DNA from: Nitrospirota bacterium
Lineage (GTDB): Bacteria > Nitrospirota > Thermodesulfovibrionia > Thermodesulfovibrionales > JdFR-88
Assembly (NCBI GenBank): GCA_014874185.1
Contig: JACWAF010000035.1
Coordinates: 124,001-188,000, forward strand
Direction: 5' to 3'
DNA: 64,000 bases
Positions 16,870-25,171 of this stretch are shown piece by piece. Position numbers and translations under genes: made by a program. The notes below the pieces were generated by a model. The model worked only from the letters and a program-made list of their open reading frames with translations, was not told the origin of the DNA and did not search any database. Position 1 is the first letter of the stretch. Every line of letters starts with the position of its first letter.

Positions 16870-16888
16870 AAACAAGACCATTCTTGTT

Positions 16889-16970
16889 CTTTCTCTTGTA
16901 AGAGAAAGCACTAAATACGGCGGATTTCATCCGCCTTGGGCAAAGAGAATTTTTGGATTTTCCCCCCCCT
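16889..16970. repeat. Three-hairpin repeat family, copy F (partial, inverted)
   Basis: It has the CTTTCTCTT/AAGAGAAAG hairpin (16889-16908), a middle hairpin GGCGGAT/ATCCGCC and the flank GGGCAAAGAGAATTTTTGG. The CTACTTTTC hairpin is missing. It lies between two convergent genes. Confidence 0.7.
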
Positions 16971-16994
16971 CGAATTTCCGGCAGCTGCCCGTAT

Positions 16995-17225
16995 TTATTC
17001 CAGTGCAACAAAGGTCTCGGTCCTTGTGAGCCCGCGCAGCTTTCGCACCCTCTTTAATATCTTATTGAATATCTCATTGGTGTCCTTGGCCTCAAGGGTG
17101 ACCACCAGGTCGAACTGCCCGGTTATCACATCGGCCTGCTCCACGCCGGTTATCCCGCGCAGGCTGTCCCGGATGGACCTCTCTTTCCCCGGAATCACAT
17201 TCGCCAGAAGATACACTCTCGCCAT
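16995..17225 (-). CDS. Stand-alone Lrp/AsnC ligand-binding domain protein
   Basis: The 76 residues match only the RAM (Lrp/AsnC C-terminal) domain: VYLLANVIPGKERSIRDSLRGITGV, then ADVITGQFDLVVTLEAKDTNEIFNKILKRVRKLRGL. The DNA-binding helix-turn-helix is absent. Such proteins form octameric rings that bind amino acids and may modulate full-length Lrp proteins. It starts at ATG 17225 behind AAGGGAGG, 30 nt after the ku stop on the same strand, so the two are probably co-transcribed. Why it travels with ku is not clear. Confidence 0.82.
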   Translation of the reverse strand: MARVYLLANVIPGKERSIRDSLRGITGVEQADVITGQFDLVVTLEAKDTNEIFNKILKRVRKLRGLTRTETFVALE

Positions 17226-17255
17226 GGCTCCTCCCTTTCAGGTTTTGCGCTTGCC

Positions 17256-18110
17256 CTAGTGGACTTTCACCCCGCCTTTGGCGGGGCTTCGCTTCCTCTC
17301 CGCACGCTCGGCCTTTTTTATCTTCTCTCCGGCAGGGACCCCTGCTTTGGGGGCCCGCTCCAGGCTCTTCCTGAGGGCGTCCATCAGGTTCACAACTTTG
17401 GCGGGCTGCGGGGGCGGAGGGATCGTGACCTCCCTGCCCTGCACCTTCGCGTCTATAAGCTCCAGAAGCGACTTGGTATAGGTGTCCTGAAAGTCCTCCG
17501 GCTTGAATTCCTCCGTGAACTTGCTTATAAGCTCCGTGGCAAGGGACAACTCGGTCTTGCTCAGCTCCACCTGCCTGGGGATATCAAGGGTCTCCGGAGA
17601 GGCGATCTCGTCCGCATAGTGCAGGGTATCAAGGAGGAGCACGTCCCCGTATAGCCTGATTATCGCAAGGTGCTCCCTGTCCTTCAGTGTAAATTTGGCC
17701 AGCGCCACCTTGCCGGTCTCGCGCATCGCCTCCCTTAAAAGGGCGTATGGCCGGGCGCTTGCCTCTTCGGGCTCCAGGTAATAGGGTTTTTGCATGTAGA
17801 TGGGCTCTATCTCGCCGGCATCTATAAAGCCCTGTATGTTTATGCTCTTCGATGCCTTCTGGGGCAGTTTTTCCAGTTCCTCGTCGGTCAGGGTCACATA
17901 TTTCTTTTTCTGGTACTCGTAACCCCTTACAATGTCCGTCCAGGGGACCTCAACCTTGTCGTTCGGGCACCAGCGGAGGTATTCCAGCGGGGTGTAGTCA
18001 GATTTATGCAGTAGATGGAAAGGGAGCGCTTTTTTCTTTGTGGCCGTGTATACCTTTACCTGAATGCTTATCAGGGCAAAGCTGATGCTCCCCTTCCAGA
18101 TGGCCCTCAT
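17256..18110 (-). CDS. ku: Ku protein, non-homologous end joining
   Basis: Ku homodimers ring DNA ends and recruit ligase D. The 284 residues show the bacterial Ku core: IWKGSISFALISIQVKVY, HLLHKSDYTPLEYLRWCPN, VPWTDIVRGYEYQKKKYVTLTDEEL, PYYLEPEE and LIDAKVQGREV. A basic C-terminal tail (EKIKKAERAERKRSP) may bind DNA. No ligD is in the window. It has no Shine-Dalgarno sequence; a good promoter ends 6 nt before the ATG, suggesting a leaderless mRNA. The Lrp-like small gene follows. Confidence 0.95.
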   Translation of the reverse strand: MRAIWKGSISFALISIQVKVYTATKKKALPFHLLHKSDYTPLEYLRWCPNDKVEVPWTDIVRGYEYQKKKYVTLTDEELEKLPQKASKSINIQGFIDAGEIEPIYMQKPYYLEPEEASARPYALLREAMRETGKVALAKFTLKDREHLAIIRLYGDVLLLDTLHYADEIASPETLDIPRQVELSKTELSLATELISKFTEEFKPEDFQDTYTKSLLELIDAKVQGREVTIPPPPQPAKVVNLMDALRKSLERAPKAGVPAGEKIKKAERAERKRSPAKGGVKVH

Positions 18111-18116
18111 AAATAA

Positions 18117-18145
18117 AAGATAGCACCAAGCCGGAGGGGGGTCAA
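18117..18145 (-). promoter_or_regulatory. Promoter of ku, predicts a leaderless transcript
   Basis: On the minus strand, TTGACC (18145-18140) and TATCTT (18122-18117) are 17 nt apart. Only 6 nt lie between the -10 hexamer and the ATG at 18110, so the first transcribed base should be at or next to the start codon. Confidence 0.6.
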
Positions 18146-18188
18146 ACGGAGGGGAACTCCATTTAAAATGAAATAACTGCTCATTAAA

Positions 18189-18331
18189 ATCCCTCCTAAC
18201 CTCCCTTTTCCAAAGGGAGGGATTTGCCCCTTTTTAAAACTCCGACTGCTCTGCATAAGGATGCACTCCTAACCTCCCTTTTCCAAAGGGAGGGATTTGC
18301 CCCTCTTTGGAAAAGAGGGGATGGGGGAGAT
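18189..18331. repeat. C-run/G-run palindromic repeats
   Basis: Two copies of CCTAACCTCCCTTTTCCAAA followed by GGGAGGGATTTGCCCC occur at about 18195 and 18269. The second is followed by a further CCCCTCTTT/AAAGAGGGG unit. The rest of 18111-18485 holds the ku promoter and AT-rich sequence with no gene. Confidence 0.75.
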
Positions 18332-18485
18332 TTCCCGGTCAAAAAATGCCGGATCGGGAGATGGGCTGAGCCATAAGTCATATATTTTACAGCTAATCTT
18401 ATAGATATATAAATCTTCCAAATTGGACAGGGTTGTTTCCATCCTCTACAGTGATAAAACCTATTCTTATCGCGGGAGAGGACTT

Positions 18486-18845
18486 ATGCCTTACAGCCTG
18501 AAGCTCAATTGCTGGGAATTCATCAAGTGCGGGCGGGAGCCGGGGGGCGGCAGGGAGCGTGAGTGCGGGGTTTGCCCCGCCTCCGTGGAGGAGAAGCTGG
18601 ATGGGATTCACGACGGGCTTAAGGCTGGCAGGGCCTGCTGGGTGGTCTCCGGCACCCTCCGTGTTGGTTGTGCGCAGGGGACCAGGGCCAAACAGGTGCC
18701 AAGCTGTGAGCTGTGCGACTTCTATCAATACGTCAAGGGACAGGAGGACAGCCATTTCAAGCTCTCATCAACTCTTATTTCCATCCTTATGGAAGAGGAG
18801 GACCCGGTCGAAGGGGACGAAGTCGAGGATGAGGAGCAGGATTAG
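18486..18845 (+). CDS. Two-CW domain protein
   Basis: I start at ATG 18486 behind GGGAGAGG (119 residues); an in-frame ATG at 18423 is possible but has no ribosome-binding site. The N-terminal half carries the Cys/Trp-rich pattern of two-CW proteins: LNCWEFIKCGREPGG, CGVCPAS, GRACWVVSGTLRVGCAQG and SCELCDFYQYV. The Cys pairs suggest a metal or redox site. The C-terminus is very acidic (EEEDPVEGDEVEDEEQD). These modules often sit next to signalling proteins, but here the gene precedes dsrAB by about 200 bp; whether it has a part in sulfite reduction is unknown. Confidence 0.75.
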   Translation: MPYSLKLNCWEFIKCGREPGGGRERECGVCPASVEEKLDGIHDGLKAGRACWVVSGTLRVGCAQGTRAKQVPSCELCDFYQYVKGQEDSHFKLSSTLISILMEEEDPVEGDEVEDEEQD

Positions 18846-19052
18846 CGGACTGGAAAAAGGCAATTTGATTTATAATAATCTCCGGTTTATAGGATTTATG
18901 TTGAAGAAATAAGCAAATCTTTTTATAATCAGAACTTTAAAAGATAAGTATTGATGATTTTTTGATAAGTTTTTTTAATTTGATTCAAAACTTAGGCATA
19001 TATTAGGCTTATATACTTTTCGCTCGAAACCATCGCAAGAAGGAGGATACAC

Positions 19053-20240
19053 ATGAAGAAGTACGAAACGCCGCTTCTTAACGAGCTTGAGAAAGGCCCA
19101 TGGCCGAGTTTCGTTAAAGAGCTAAAAAAGGCGGCAAAGACCAGTGAGATGGCCAATGATGAAGTCGGCCAGCTCGAGAAGTCTTTCAGAGACAAGCGCG
19201 GGTACTGGAAGCACGGCGGCATCGTGGGCGTTCTGGGTTATGGCGGCGGCGTTATCGGAAGGTACTCCTCTCTTCCCAACGAGTTTCCCGGCGTCGCTCA
19301 TTTCCATACCGTCCGTATAAACCAGCCGAGCGGCATGTTTTACAAGACCGACAGCCTGAGGACGATCCTGGACCTCTGGGACGAATACGGCAGCGGGCTC
19401 ACCAACATGCACGGGTCCACCGGCGATATGGTCCTGCTGGGCTGCAGGACTGAAGCCCTCGAGCCCTTGTTCGCCGAGGTCACATCCAGGGGCTGGGACC
19501 TGGGCGGTTCCGGTTCAGCTCTCAGGACGCCCGCCTGCTGCGTGGGCAAGGCCAGATGCGAATGGGCCAATATAGACGCCATGGACATCTGCAACGACCT
19601 CACCCAGACCTACCAGGACTACGTCCACAGGCCGGCCTGGCCCTATAAATTCAAATTCAAGATTGCCGGTTGCGCCGTGGACTGCGTGGCCTCGATTGCC
19701 AGGGCCGACTGCTCGATAATCGGCACATGGAAGGGCAACATCGCCGTCGATCAGGATGTCGTGAAAGACTATGCGAAGGCCGGCATGAACATCAACGCCG
19801 AAATAGTCGGTATGTGCCCCACCGGCTGCATGAGCTATGACGGCAAGACCCTGACCATAGATGACGAGAACTGCAGCCGCTGCATGCACTGCATCTCGAA
19901 GATGACCAAGGCCCTCAGGCCCACCGGTGAGCGGGGAGCAAGCATTCTCATCGGCTCCAAGGCCCCGATCGTTGTGGGCTCGCTCCTTTCCTGGGTCATC
20001 GTGCCGTTCATGAAGATGGAGCCCCCCTACACCGAGCTCAAGGAGCTGGCGGAGAAGATATGGGAGTGGTGGGATGACAACGCCAAGCCCAGGGAGCGCA
20101 TAGGCGAGGTCATCGAGTTGAAGGGCATGAGGAGCTTCCTTGAGGCCATCGGCGTCCCGCCTCAGCCGCAGCAGGTGCTGGCGCCCAGGAAAGACCCGTT
20201 CTTCTTCTGGAAGGACGAGGACCTGAACGGCAAGAAATAA
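19053..20240 (+). CDS. dsrA: Dissimilatory sulfite reductase alpha subunit
   Basis: DsrA and DsrB form the heterotetramer that reduces sulfite in the cytoplasm. The 395 residues are full length. The paired sirohaem/[4Fe-4S] ligands appear as CCVGKARC and GCAVDC, and an inserted ferredoxin cluster as CPTGCMSYDG with CSRCMHC. KHGGIVGVLGYGGGVIGRYS and HFHTVRINQPSGMFY are typical of the reductive type. The sirohaem site of DsrA is generally regarded as structural rather than catalytic. It starts at ATG 19053 behind AAGGAGG. The 200 bp upstream are AT-rich and must hold the promoter, but I cannot choose one hexamer pair. Confidence 0.97.
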   Translation: MKKYETPLLNELEKGPWPSFVKELKKAAKTSEMANDEVGQLEKSFRDKRGYWKHGGIVGVLGYGGGVIGRYSSLPNEFPGVAHFHTVRINQPSGMFYKTDSLRTILDLWDEYGSGLTNMHGSTGDMVLLGCRTEALEPLFAEVTSRGWDLGGSGSALRTPACCVGKARCEWANIDAMDICNDLTQTYQDYVHRPAWPYKFKFKIAGCAVDCVASIARADCSIIGTWKGNIAVDQDVVKDYAKAGMNINAEIVGMCPTGCMSYDGKTLTIDDENCSRCMHCISKMTKALRPTGERGASILIGSKAPIVVGSLLSWVIVPFMKMEPPYTELKELAEKIWEWWDDNAKPRERIGEVIELKGMRSFLEAIGVPPQPQQVLAPRKDPFFFWKDEDLNGKK

Positions 20241-20274
20241 ATTTTAAGATAAACCGTAAAGGAGGAATCGAACA

Positions 20275-21366
20275 ATGGCTTGGCTAACCGAGCAAGAGGC
20301 AAAAGCAAAGAGGAAGACCGATATAGGCCCGCCTCATTATTCGAAGATGCTCCCGCCCGTTATCTCGAAAAATTACGGGAAATGGAAATACCATGAGGTC
20401 TTTACCCCCGGCACCATGGTCCATGTGGCCGAATCCGGCGACAAGGTTTATACCGTCAGGGTGGCCTCGCCGAGAATCCTTGCCACGGAATCCATTCGCG
20501 CCATGCTCGACATCGCGGATAAGTACTGCGATGGCTATATCCGCTGGACCACACGCAATAACGTCGAGTTCATGACCACCAGGGAAGAGAATGTCCCTCT
20601 GATAAAGAAGGCCGCCGAGGACGCCGGCTATCCGGCGGGCGGCATCGGGTCAGGGCTTTCCAATATGGTGCACACGCAGGGCTGGGTGCACTGCCATAGC
20701 GCGGCAGCCGACGCCTCCGGCCTTGTCAAGGCCATCATGGACGAGGTCTATCCCTATTTTACCGAGAAGAAGCTTCCGGCAAAGACCAGGCTGGCACTCG
20801 CCTGCTGCGTCAACATGTGCGGCGCGGTGCATTGCTCCGACCTGGCCGTCGTGGCCATCCACAGGAAGGTCCCCGAGATAAACCACGACCTCGTAAAGAA
20901 CATGTGCGAGATCCCGACCACGATCGGCGCCTGCCCCACAAGGGCCATCAGCCCCGATCCGGCCAAGAAGTCCGTCAAGATCAACCCGGACAAGTGCATG
21001 TACTGCGGCAACTGCTTCACAGTATGCCCGCCGATAGACATCCACAGGCCGGAAGAGGACGGCGTGGCCATAGTGGTGGGCGGCAAAGTCGGCTCGCTCA
21101 GGAAGGGCCCGATGTTCTCCAAGCTGGCGATACCGTACATAAAGAACAACCCGCCCAGGTGGCCCGAGGTTGTCAGCGCGGTGAAGAACATCCTCGAAAC
21201 CTATGCCAATGACGCCAGGAAGCACGAGAGAATAGGCGAGTGGATAGACAGGATCGGCTGGGAGTCCTTCTTCAAGAAGACCGGCATCGAGTTCACATAT
21301 CAGCACATCGACGACTTCACGTTCGCAAGGGACACGTTCAGGACATCGGCCGCGTTCAAATGGTAA
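20275..21366 (+). CDS. dsrB: Dissimilatory sulfite reductase beta subunit
   Basis: DsrB carries the catalytic sirohaem of the sulfite reductase. The 363 residues contain the ligand block [16 protein letters not shown], the motif [16 protein letters not shown] and a ferredoxin cluster [33 protein letters not shown] and [14 protein letters not shown] complete the family pattern. It follows dsrA after 34 nt with AAGGAGG, and the two are one transcript that ends at a strong hairpin. The DsrC substrate carrier and DsrMKJOP complex are not in this window. Confidence 0.97.
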   Translation: MAWLTEQEAKAKRKTDIGPPHYSKMLPPVISKNYGKWKYHEVFTPGTMVHVAESGDKVYTVRVASPRILATESIRAMLDIADKYCDGYIRWTTRNNVEFMTTREENVPLIKKAAEDAGYPAGGIGSGLSNMVHTQGWVHCHSAAADASGLVKAIMDEVYPYFTEKKLPAKTRLALACCVNMCGAVHCSDLAVVAIHRKVPEINHDLVKNMCEIPTTIGACPTRAISPDPAKKSVKINPDKCMYCGNCFTVCPPIDIHRPEEDGVAIVVGGKVGSLRKGPMFSKLAIPYIKNNPPRWPEVVSAVKNILETYANDARKHERIGEWIDRIGWESFFKKTGIEFTYQHIDDFTFARDTFRTSAAFKW

Positions 21367-21374
21367 TATAAATG

Positions 21375-21404
21375 AAAGGCAGGCCCTCGGGCCTGCCTTT
21401 TTTA
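21375..21404 (+). terminator. Strong terminator after dsrB
   Basis: AAAGGCAGGCCC pairs with GGGCCTGCCTTT around a CTC loop, followed by a T-run. It begins 8 nt after the dsrB stop and separates dsrAB from dsrD, so dsrD must depend on readthrough or RNA processing, or its own promoter. Confidence 0.92.
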
Positions 21405-21438
21405 TTAAAAATTCTCCGAAGCCGCAAGGAGGGCTTAA

Positions 21439-21687
21439 ATGGAAAAGGACGAGCTTAAAGACAAGATATTCGAGTTCGTGCAGGCCGCCAAGGGCAAGAA
21501 GAAACTCAAGGAGAAAGACATAATAAAGGGCATGGCCGAGAAGACCGGCGAGACCCCGGACAATGTCAAAAAGGCCATGCGCGAGATGATCGACATAGGC
21601 AGGCTCATGTACTCTTACGGCGGCGGTTCCAGTTCAGTCGAGATACCCTCTGAAGAGTACCTGAGGGAAAAAGGCCTCATCAAGTAG
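21439..21687 (+). CDS. dsrD: DsrD, allosteric activator of DsrAB
   Basis: The 82-residue protein has the winged-helix pattern of DsrD: DELKDKIFEFVQ, KLKEKDIIKGMAEKTGETPD, VKKAMREMIDIGRLMYSYGGGSSSVEIP. DsrD is found with the reductive sulfite reductase and has been shown in sulfate reducers to stimulate DsrAB. Its presence marks the direction of the pathway as reduction. It starts at ATG 21439 behind AGGAGG, just after the dsrB terminator, and 20 nt before dsrN. Confidence 0.95.
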   Translation: MEKDELKDKIFEFVQAAKGKKKLKEKDIIKGMAEKTGETPDNVKKAMREMIDIGRLMYSYGGGSSSVEIPSEEYLREKGLIK

Positions 21688-21707
21688 CAAAGGCCTCTTA
21701 AAAAGCA

Positions 21708-23099
21708 TTGAATACAATCGCAAGGGTAGTCGTGGCGGGGCTCCGTGGGGGCTCCGGCAAGACTACCCTTTCTTTAGGCCTTCTGGCCTCTTTCAGGGAG
21801 ATGGGCCTCGCCCCGCTGGCCTTCAAGAAAGGACCGGACTATATAGACGCGGGCTGGCTCTCCCGCGCGGCCGGCGGCCCCTGCTACAACCTTGACCCTT
21901 TTTTAATCGGCGAGGAGAACATCCTGCCCTCCTTCATCTGCCGCCAGGGCGCGTCCCAAATATCAGTCATCGAAGGCAACCGCGGCATCTTCGACGGCAT
22001 GGACCTGGAGGGCTCACAGTCCACCGCCCGGCTGGCAAAGCTCCTCAAAGCCCCTGTAATCCTCATAATGGACTGCACTAAGATGACGCGCACGGCGGCG
22101 GCCCTGGTACTGGGAGTAAAGAAATTCGACCCCTCGATGCGGCTTGCCGGGGTGGTCTTGAACCAGGTGGCGGGCAGGAGGCACGAGGCCATGCTAAGGG
22201 GCTCGATAGAGCGGTTCGCGGGCGTTCCTGTTATTGGGGCAATACCGCGAATGCGGAAGCAAAAACTCTCCGAGCGGCATATGGGCCTGGTGCCGTACCA
22301 GGAGCACCCGGAGATCGATGAGGCCCTCCTTGCGGCGAAAGAGCTGGTTGCAGGCCATGTGGACGTTGAAAAAGTAATTCAGATAGCCCGCTCCGCACCG
22401 GCCCTGAAACTTAAAGGTAAAAAAGCCATCCCGCTCAGGGACTACGAAAGGGTGCGGATAGGGGTGATCAGGGACCAGGCCTTCCAGTTCTATTACCCGG
22501 AGAACATAGAGGCCCTGAAAGAGCGCGGGGCGGATGTGATCGAGCTAAGCTCGCTTCTTCCCGGCCTATTGCCCGATGTGGACGCCCTTTATATAGGCGG
22601 CGGCTTCCCCGAAACCCATGCCATCGCGCTCACGAAGAACAAAAAGTTCCTTAAAGACCTGAAGGCGCGGATCGAGGCCGGGCTTCCCGTCTATGCCGAG
22701 TGCGGCGGCCTCATGTATCTGGGCGAAAATCTCCTCTTAAAGGGGAAAAAGTACAAGATGGCGGGCATCTTCCCCTACGATTTCCAGCTTGAGGAGAGGC
22801 CGGTCGCGCACGGGTATTCGATCGCGAAGATTACCGGCAAGAACGCCTTTTACAAGAGGGGGACCGTTCTTCACGGGCACGAGTTCCATTATTCAAGGCC
22901 TGTAAGGGATGCCTCCCGCCCGGCGCAATTCGCCCTTAAAATGGAGCGCGGCACCGGCGTGGAGGACGGGATGGATGGGCTTGTCTATAAAAATGTCTTC
23001 GCCACTTACACCCATACCCACGCGCTCGGCACGCCCGAGTGGGTGGAGGGGATATTGAAGGCGGGGAGGGGGGTTGGGAGAGGAAGGAGTTCCGATTAA
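21708..23099 (+). CDS. dsrN: Cobyrinate a,c-diamide synthase homologue, DsrN (sirohaem amidase)
   Basis: The 463 residues match the CobB/CbiA family: an ATP-grasping P-loop GLRGGSGKTTLSLG near 13-26, KGPDYIDAGW, GNRGIFDG, and a class I glutamine amidotransferase part with YAECGGLMYLG and HEFHYS. In dsr loci the homologue (DsrN) is thought to amidate sirohaem for the sulfite reductase, giving sirohaem amide. It follows dsrD by 20 nt. The start is TTG 21708, since no ATG fits the conserved N-terminus. A low-complexity tail (GRGVGRGRSS) ends the protein. A true role in cobalamin synthesis cannot be excluded, but no other cob gene is near. Confidence 0.9.
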   Translation: MNTIARVVVAGLRGGSGKTTLSLGLLASFREMGLAPLAFKKGPDYIDAGWLSRAAGGPCYNLDPFLIGEENILPSFICRQGASQISVIEGNRGIFDGMDLEGSQSTARLAKLLKAPVILIMDCTKMTRTAAALVLGVKKFDPSMRLAGVVLNQVAGRRHEAMLRGSIERFAGVPVIGAIPRMRKQKLSERHMGLVPYQEHPEIDEALLAAKELVAGHVDVEKVIQIARSAPALKLKGKKAIPLRDYERVRIGVIRDQAFQFYYPENIEALKERGADVIELSSLLPGLLPDVDALYIGGGFPETHAIALTKNKKFLKDLKARIEAGLPVYAECGGLMYLGENLLLKGKKYKMAGIFPYDFQLEERPVAHGYSIAKITGKNAFYKRGTVLHGHEFHYSRPVRDASRPAQFALKMERGTGVEDGMDGLVYKNVFATYTHTHALGTPEWVEGILKAGRGVGRGRSSD

Positions 23100-23165
23100 G
23101 AGCGGTTAAGCGAGTTGCTCTATTCCGCGAGTGATTTGCTCATTTATGGCGAGGCCATTCGGAAC

Positions 23166-23475
23166 CAATCCCGCATTCCCGCTTTCGCGGGAATGACAAT
23201 CTTTTTTAATCGGAATGAGTTCATCCATTAATCCCCCCGCGCCCCCCTTTAAAAGGGGGGATTAACTGAATCTTGCTCCCGGCAGTACCGTCTTGACAGA
23301 AGGTTCTCTCTCCCATTTCGGTTAACTGAACGTACCTATTTTGATAGCCTTTAATGGGTACTTGGAAATCGTATTTACCTATCGGGTTCAGGTTGCAACT
23401 GGCACTTGGACAGTTCGGATTTAAAAGAAATTTATCGGATCTGGATTCCCGCTTAAGGACTGCGGGAATGAAACA
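23166..23475. repeat. Intergenic repeat cluster downstream of dsrN
   Basis: Three repeat types lie in a row: ATTCCCGC/GCGGGAATGAC at 23173-23197, a C-run/G-run palindrome at 23222-23268 (TTAATCCCCCC...GGGGGGATTAA) and, at about 23385-23475, a degraded GGTTCAGG element with GCACTTGGACAG and a split ATTCCCGC/GCGGGAAT pair. No gene is visible in 23100-23490. Confidence 0.7.
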
Positions 23476-23490
23476 AAAAAGGCGGGGGAA

Positions 23491-23775
23491 ATGAAAGACC
23501 GGATTGCCATAAGAGTCCTGGTTATTCTGTTTGCTATTTCGATACTTACCGCATGCGGTGGAGGTGGAGGCGGCGCAATTCATCTAATCTCACAACGGAG
23601 TCCGTCCCCGGGCCAGCGTCCGCCGTGGTCTCCGCCATACCATTTGCGAACGCCACGGGAGTGCCGCTGGCCGCAATGATAAGCGCGGTCTTCTCACAGC
23701 CGATGGACCCGTCCACCATAAACGCGAATACCTTTCCTCTCCCATTAAGGGCCGTCCGGAAGGACGGCCCTTTTA
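23491..23775 (+). pseudogene. Broken lipoprotein gene with Big_5-like domain
   Basis: An ATG at 23491 behind GGGGGAAA encodes a perfect lipoprotein signal ending in LTACGGGGGG. Right after the GGN-rich tract the sense continues in another frame (offset by 2): SNLTTESVPGPASAVVSAIP, then FANATGVPLAAMISAVFSQP and MDPSTINANTF. This is the start of a bacterial immunoglobulin-like Big_5 (SbsA-type) domain. The domain is cut off after about 50 residues by a terminator hairpin. So the gene has both a frameshift and a 3' truncation. The intact form was probably a surface protein like the one at 9550. Confidence 0.75.
23747..23775 (+). terminator. Rho-independent terminator
   Basis: AAGGGCCGTCC pairs with GGACGGCCCTT around a 5-nt loop, followed by TTTT. 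It cuts the Big_5 remnant and separates it from the SWIB gene. Confidence 0.85.
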
Positions 23776-23863
23776 TGGTATTGATTTCATTTTATTTATT
23801 AGATAATATTCCTTAACTCGTTTAGAATTAATAGAGGAATACGCCTGAATACAGGAGGGAAAA

Positions 23864-24148
23864 ATGGCAACTGAAAAAAAAGGGGAGAAGGGGAAAGTGG
23901 CGGCCGGCAAGGCCTTCATGAAAGAGATGAAGCCCAGTCCGGAATTGGCAAAGATAGTGGGGGACAAGCCCCTCCCCAGGACAGAGGTAACCAAGAAGCT
24001 GTGGGAGTACATCAAGAAGAACAAGCTTCAGGATGAAAAGAACAAGAGGAACATCAACGCGGACGCCAACCTGCTGGCTGTATTCGGCGGCAGGAAACAG
24101 GTCTCGATGTTCGAGATGACCAAACTAATAAATCAGCATTTGAGCTGA
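23864..24148 (+). CDS. SWIB/MDM2-domain protein
   Basis: This 94-residue basic protein starts at ATG 23864 behind GGAGGGA. Residues about 20-92 match the SWIB/MDM2 fold: MKPSPELAKIVGDKPLPRTE, VTKKLWEYIKKNKLQD, then FEMTKLINQHL. The domain is best known from eukaryotic chromatin remodelling subunits, but small bacterial forms exist (for instance fused to topoisomerase in chlamydiae). A basic N-terminus (EKKGEKGKVAAGK) suggests nucleic-acid binding. It is monocistronic, with terminators on both sides. Confidence 0.9.
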   Translation: MATEKKGEKGKVAAGKAFMKEMKPSPELAKIVGDKPLPRTEVTKKLWEYIKKNKLQDEKNKRNINADANLLAVFGGRKQVSMFEMTKLINQHLS

Positions 24149-24155
24149 ACGGCAG

Positions 24156-24184
24156 GGGGCCGCTGGTTCCAGCGGCCCCACTTT
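24156..24184 (+). terminator. Terminator after the SWIB gene, possibly bidirectional
   Basis: GGGGCCGCT pairs with AGCGGCCCC around GGTTCC and is followed by ACTTTTAAAA. It lies between two convergent genes and touches the stop codon of the DUF3467 gene. Confidence 0.8.
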
Positions 24185-24474
24185 TAAAACCCGATCCTCC
24201 CTTTTGGGGGCTCGGATTTTTCTATCATGCCGAAGGCCTGTTCGTATTTCCTGATATTGTCTTCCAGGGCGGCAAGCACCCTCTTCATGTGGCCGGGGCT
24301 GAGGATGACGCGTGCGGTGACGGTGCCCGCCGGGGGGGAGACCATGAGGAAGTCCATGACGAACTCCTCTTTCGTGTGGGTTACCACCATGTTGTTCGAG
24401 TACACGCCGCCTTTCAGGTGCTCCGGGAAGCTTACCTGCACGTCCATCCCTTTTTCTTTCTCTTTCGATTCCAT
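24184..24474 (-). CDS. DUF3467 protein
   Basis: The 96 residues match the DUF3467 family: VSFPEHLKGGVYSNNMVVTH, TKEEFVMDFLMVSPPAGTVT, ARVILSPGHMKRVLAALEDN. The function is unknown; members are small cytoplasmic proteins with a beta-sheet core. It starts at ATG 24474 behind AAAGGAGG and lies 11 nt downstream of the LysE-type exporter stop, so the two are probably one transcript. Confidence 0.85.
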   Translation of the reverse strand: MESKEKEKGMDVQVSFPEHLKGGVYSNNMVVTHTKEEFVMDFLMVSPPAGTVTARVILSPGHMKRVLAALEDNIRKYEQAFGMIEKSEPPKGRIGF

Positions 24475-24485
24475 TGCTGCCTCCT

Positions 24486-25103
24486 TTATAAAAGCAATCT
24501 GAGCGCGCCCATTATGAATATGCCGCTATAAAGCACCATTGCTGCTCCGCAGAGGAAGCTCACTTTTCGGAAGAAGCCGGCCCCCAAAACCTCCCTTCCT
24601 CTCGCGGACACCGCCGAAAGAAATCCGTACCACGTGAGGTCGCAAAGCCAATGGGTCGTGGCTAGCGCCAGGACGCCGAATATGCCGAACCTTAAGGCGC
24701 TTATAACGAGCCCGAGCCCGATCGTGGCCCACCAGAGGGGGAAGTAAGGGTTTGTGAGGCTTATAAACATCCCGGACGAAAAAGAGGATTTCCGGTCTTT
24801 TTCACTTTTAGCCTCTCTGGCCGGGAAGAGGAGCCCTTTGGCCACAAAGAGCAGGTATGTGCCGCCCAGGAGCCCGGTGGCTATCCGCACCCAGCTTATC
24901 TGGAGGAACCTGCCCGCACCCAGGGCCAGGAGGAATATTAATGGGAACTCTATGGCCCCATGCCCCAGGGCGATGTATATCCCGGCCCTGCGAGAGCTTG
25001 CGCCCTGCTCTATGGCGGCCGCGGTCATCGGCCCCGGCGAAAGCACCCCCGAAAGCGATATAAGCATGGCCGAGAGGAGAAACAGGACCAGGTTTTGATG
25101 CAT
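24486..25103 (-). CDS. LysE/RhtB-family exporter
   Basis: The 205-residue integral membrane protein has about six hydrophobic segments. The N-terminal LSPGPMTAAAIEQGASSRRAG is the family signature and is followed by ALGHGAIEFPLIFLLALGAG; later segments include SLTNPYFPLWWATIGLGLV. Members export amino acids or other small solutes using the proton gradient. The substrate cannot be told from sequence. It is upstream of DUF3467 on the same strand. Confidence 0.88.
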   Translation of the reverse strand: MHQNLVLFLLSAMLISLSGVLSPGPMTAAAIEQGASSRRAGIYIALGHGAIEFPLIFLLALGAGRFLQISWVRIATGLLGGTYLLFVAKGLLFPAREAKSEKDRKSSFSSGMFISLTNPYFPLWWATIGLGLVISALRFGIFGVLALATTHWLCDLTWYGFLSAVSARGREVLGAGFFRKVSFLCGAAMVLYSGIFIMGALRLLL

Positions 25104-25143
25104 CCACCTATTTTAAAAGGCGGGAGCTTTTTATTACAAACGC

Positions 25144-25171
25144 AAGGCAGGGGGCTTGCGCCCCCTGCCTT
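25144..25171. terminator. Hairpin between the LysE gene and the outer-membrane protein gene
   Basis: AAGGCAGGGGG pairs with CCCCCTGCCTT around a short loop, touching the stop codon of the outer-membrane protein gene. On the minus strand it is followed by only a weak T-run, so its strength is uncertain. Confidence 0.6.

Noticed and set aside
18189-18331. CRISPR array from repeated CCTCCC...GGGAGG units
   Set aside because: There are only two or three units, spacing is irregular, no similar-length spacers and no cas genes; they belong to a dispersed palindrome family.
18423-18485. Upstream in-frame start of the two-CW gene
   Set aside because: It lacks a ribosome-binding site and adds residues unlike the family; ATG 18486 has GGGAGAGG.
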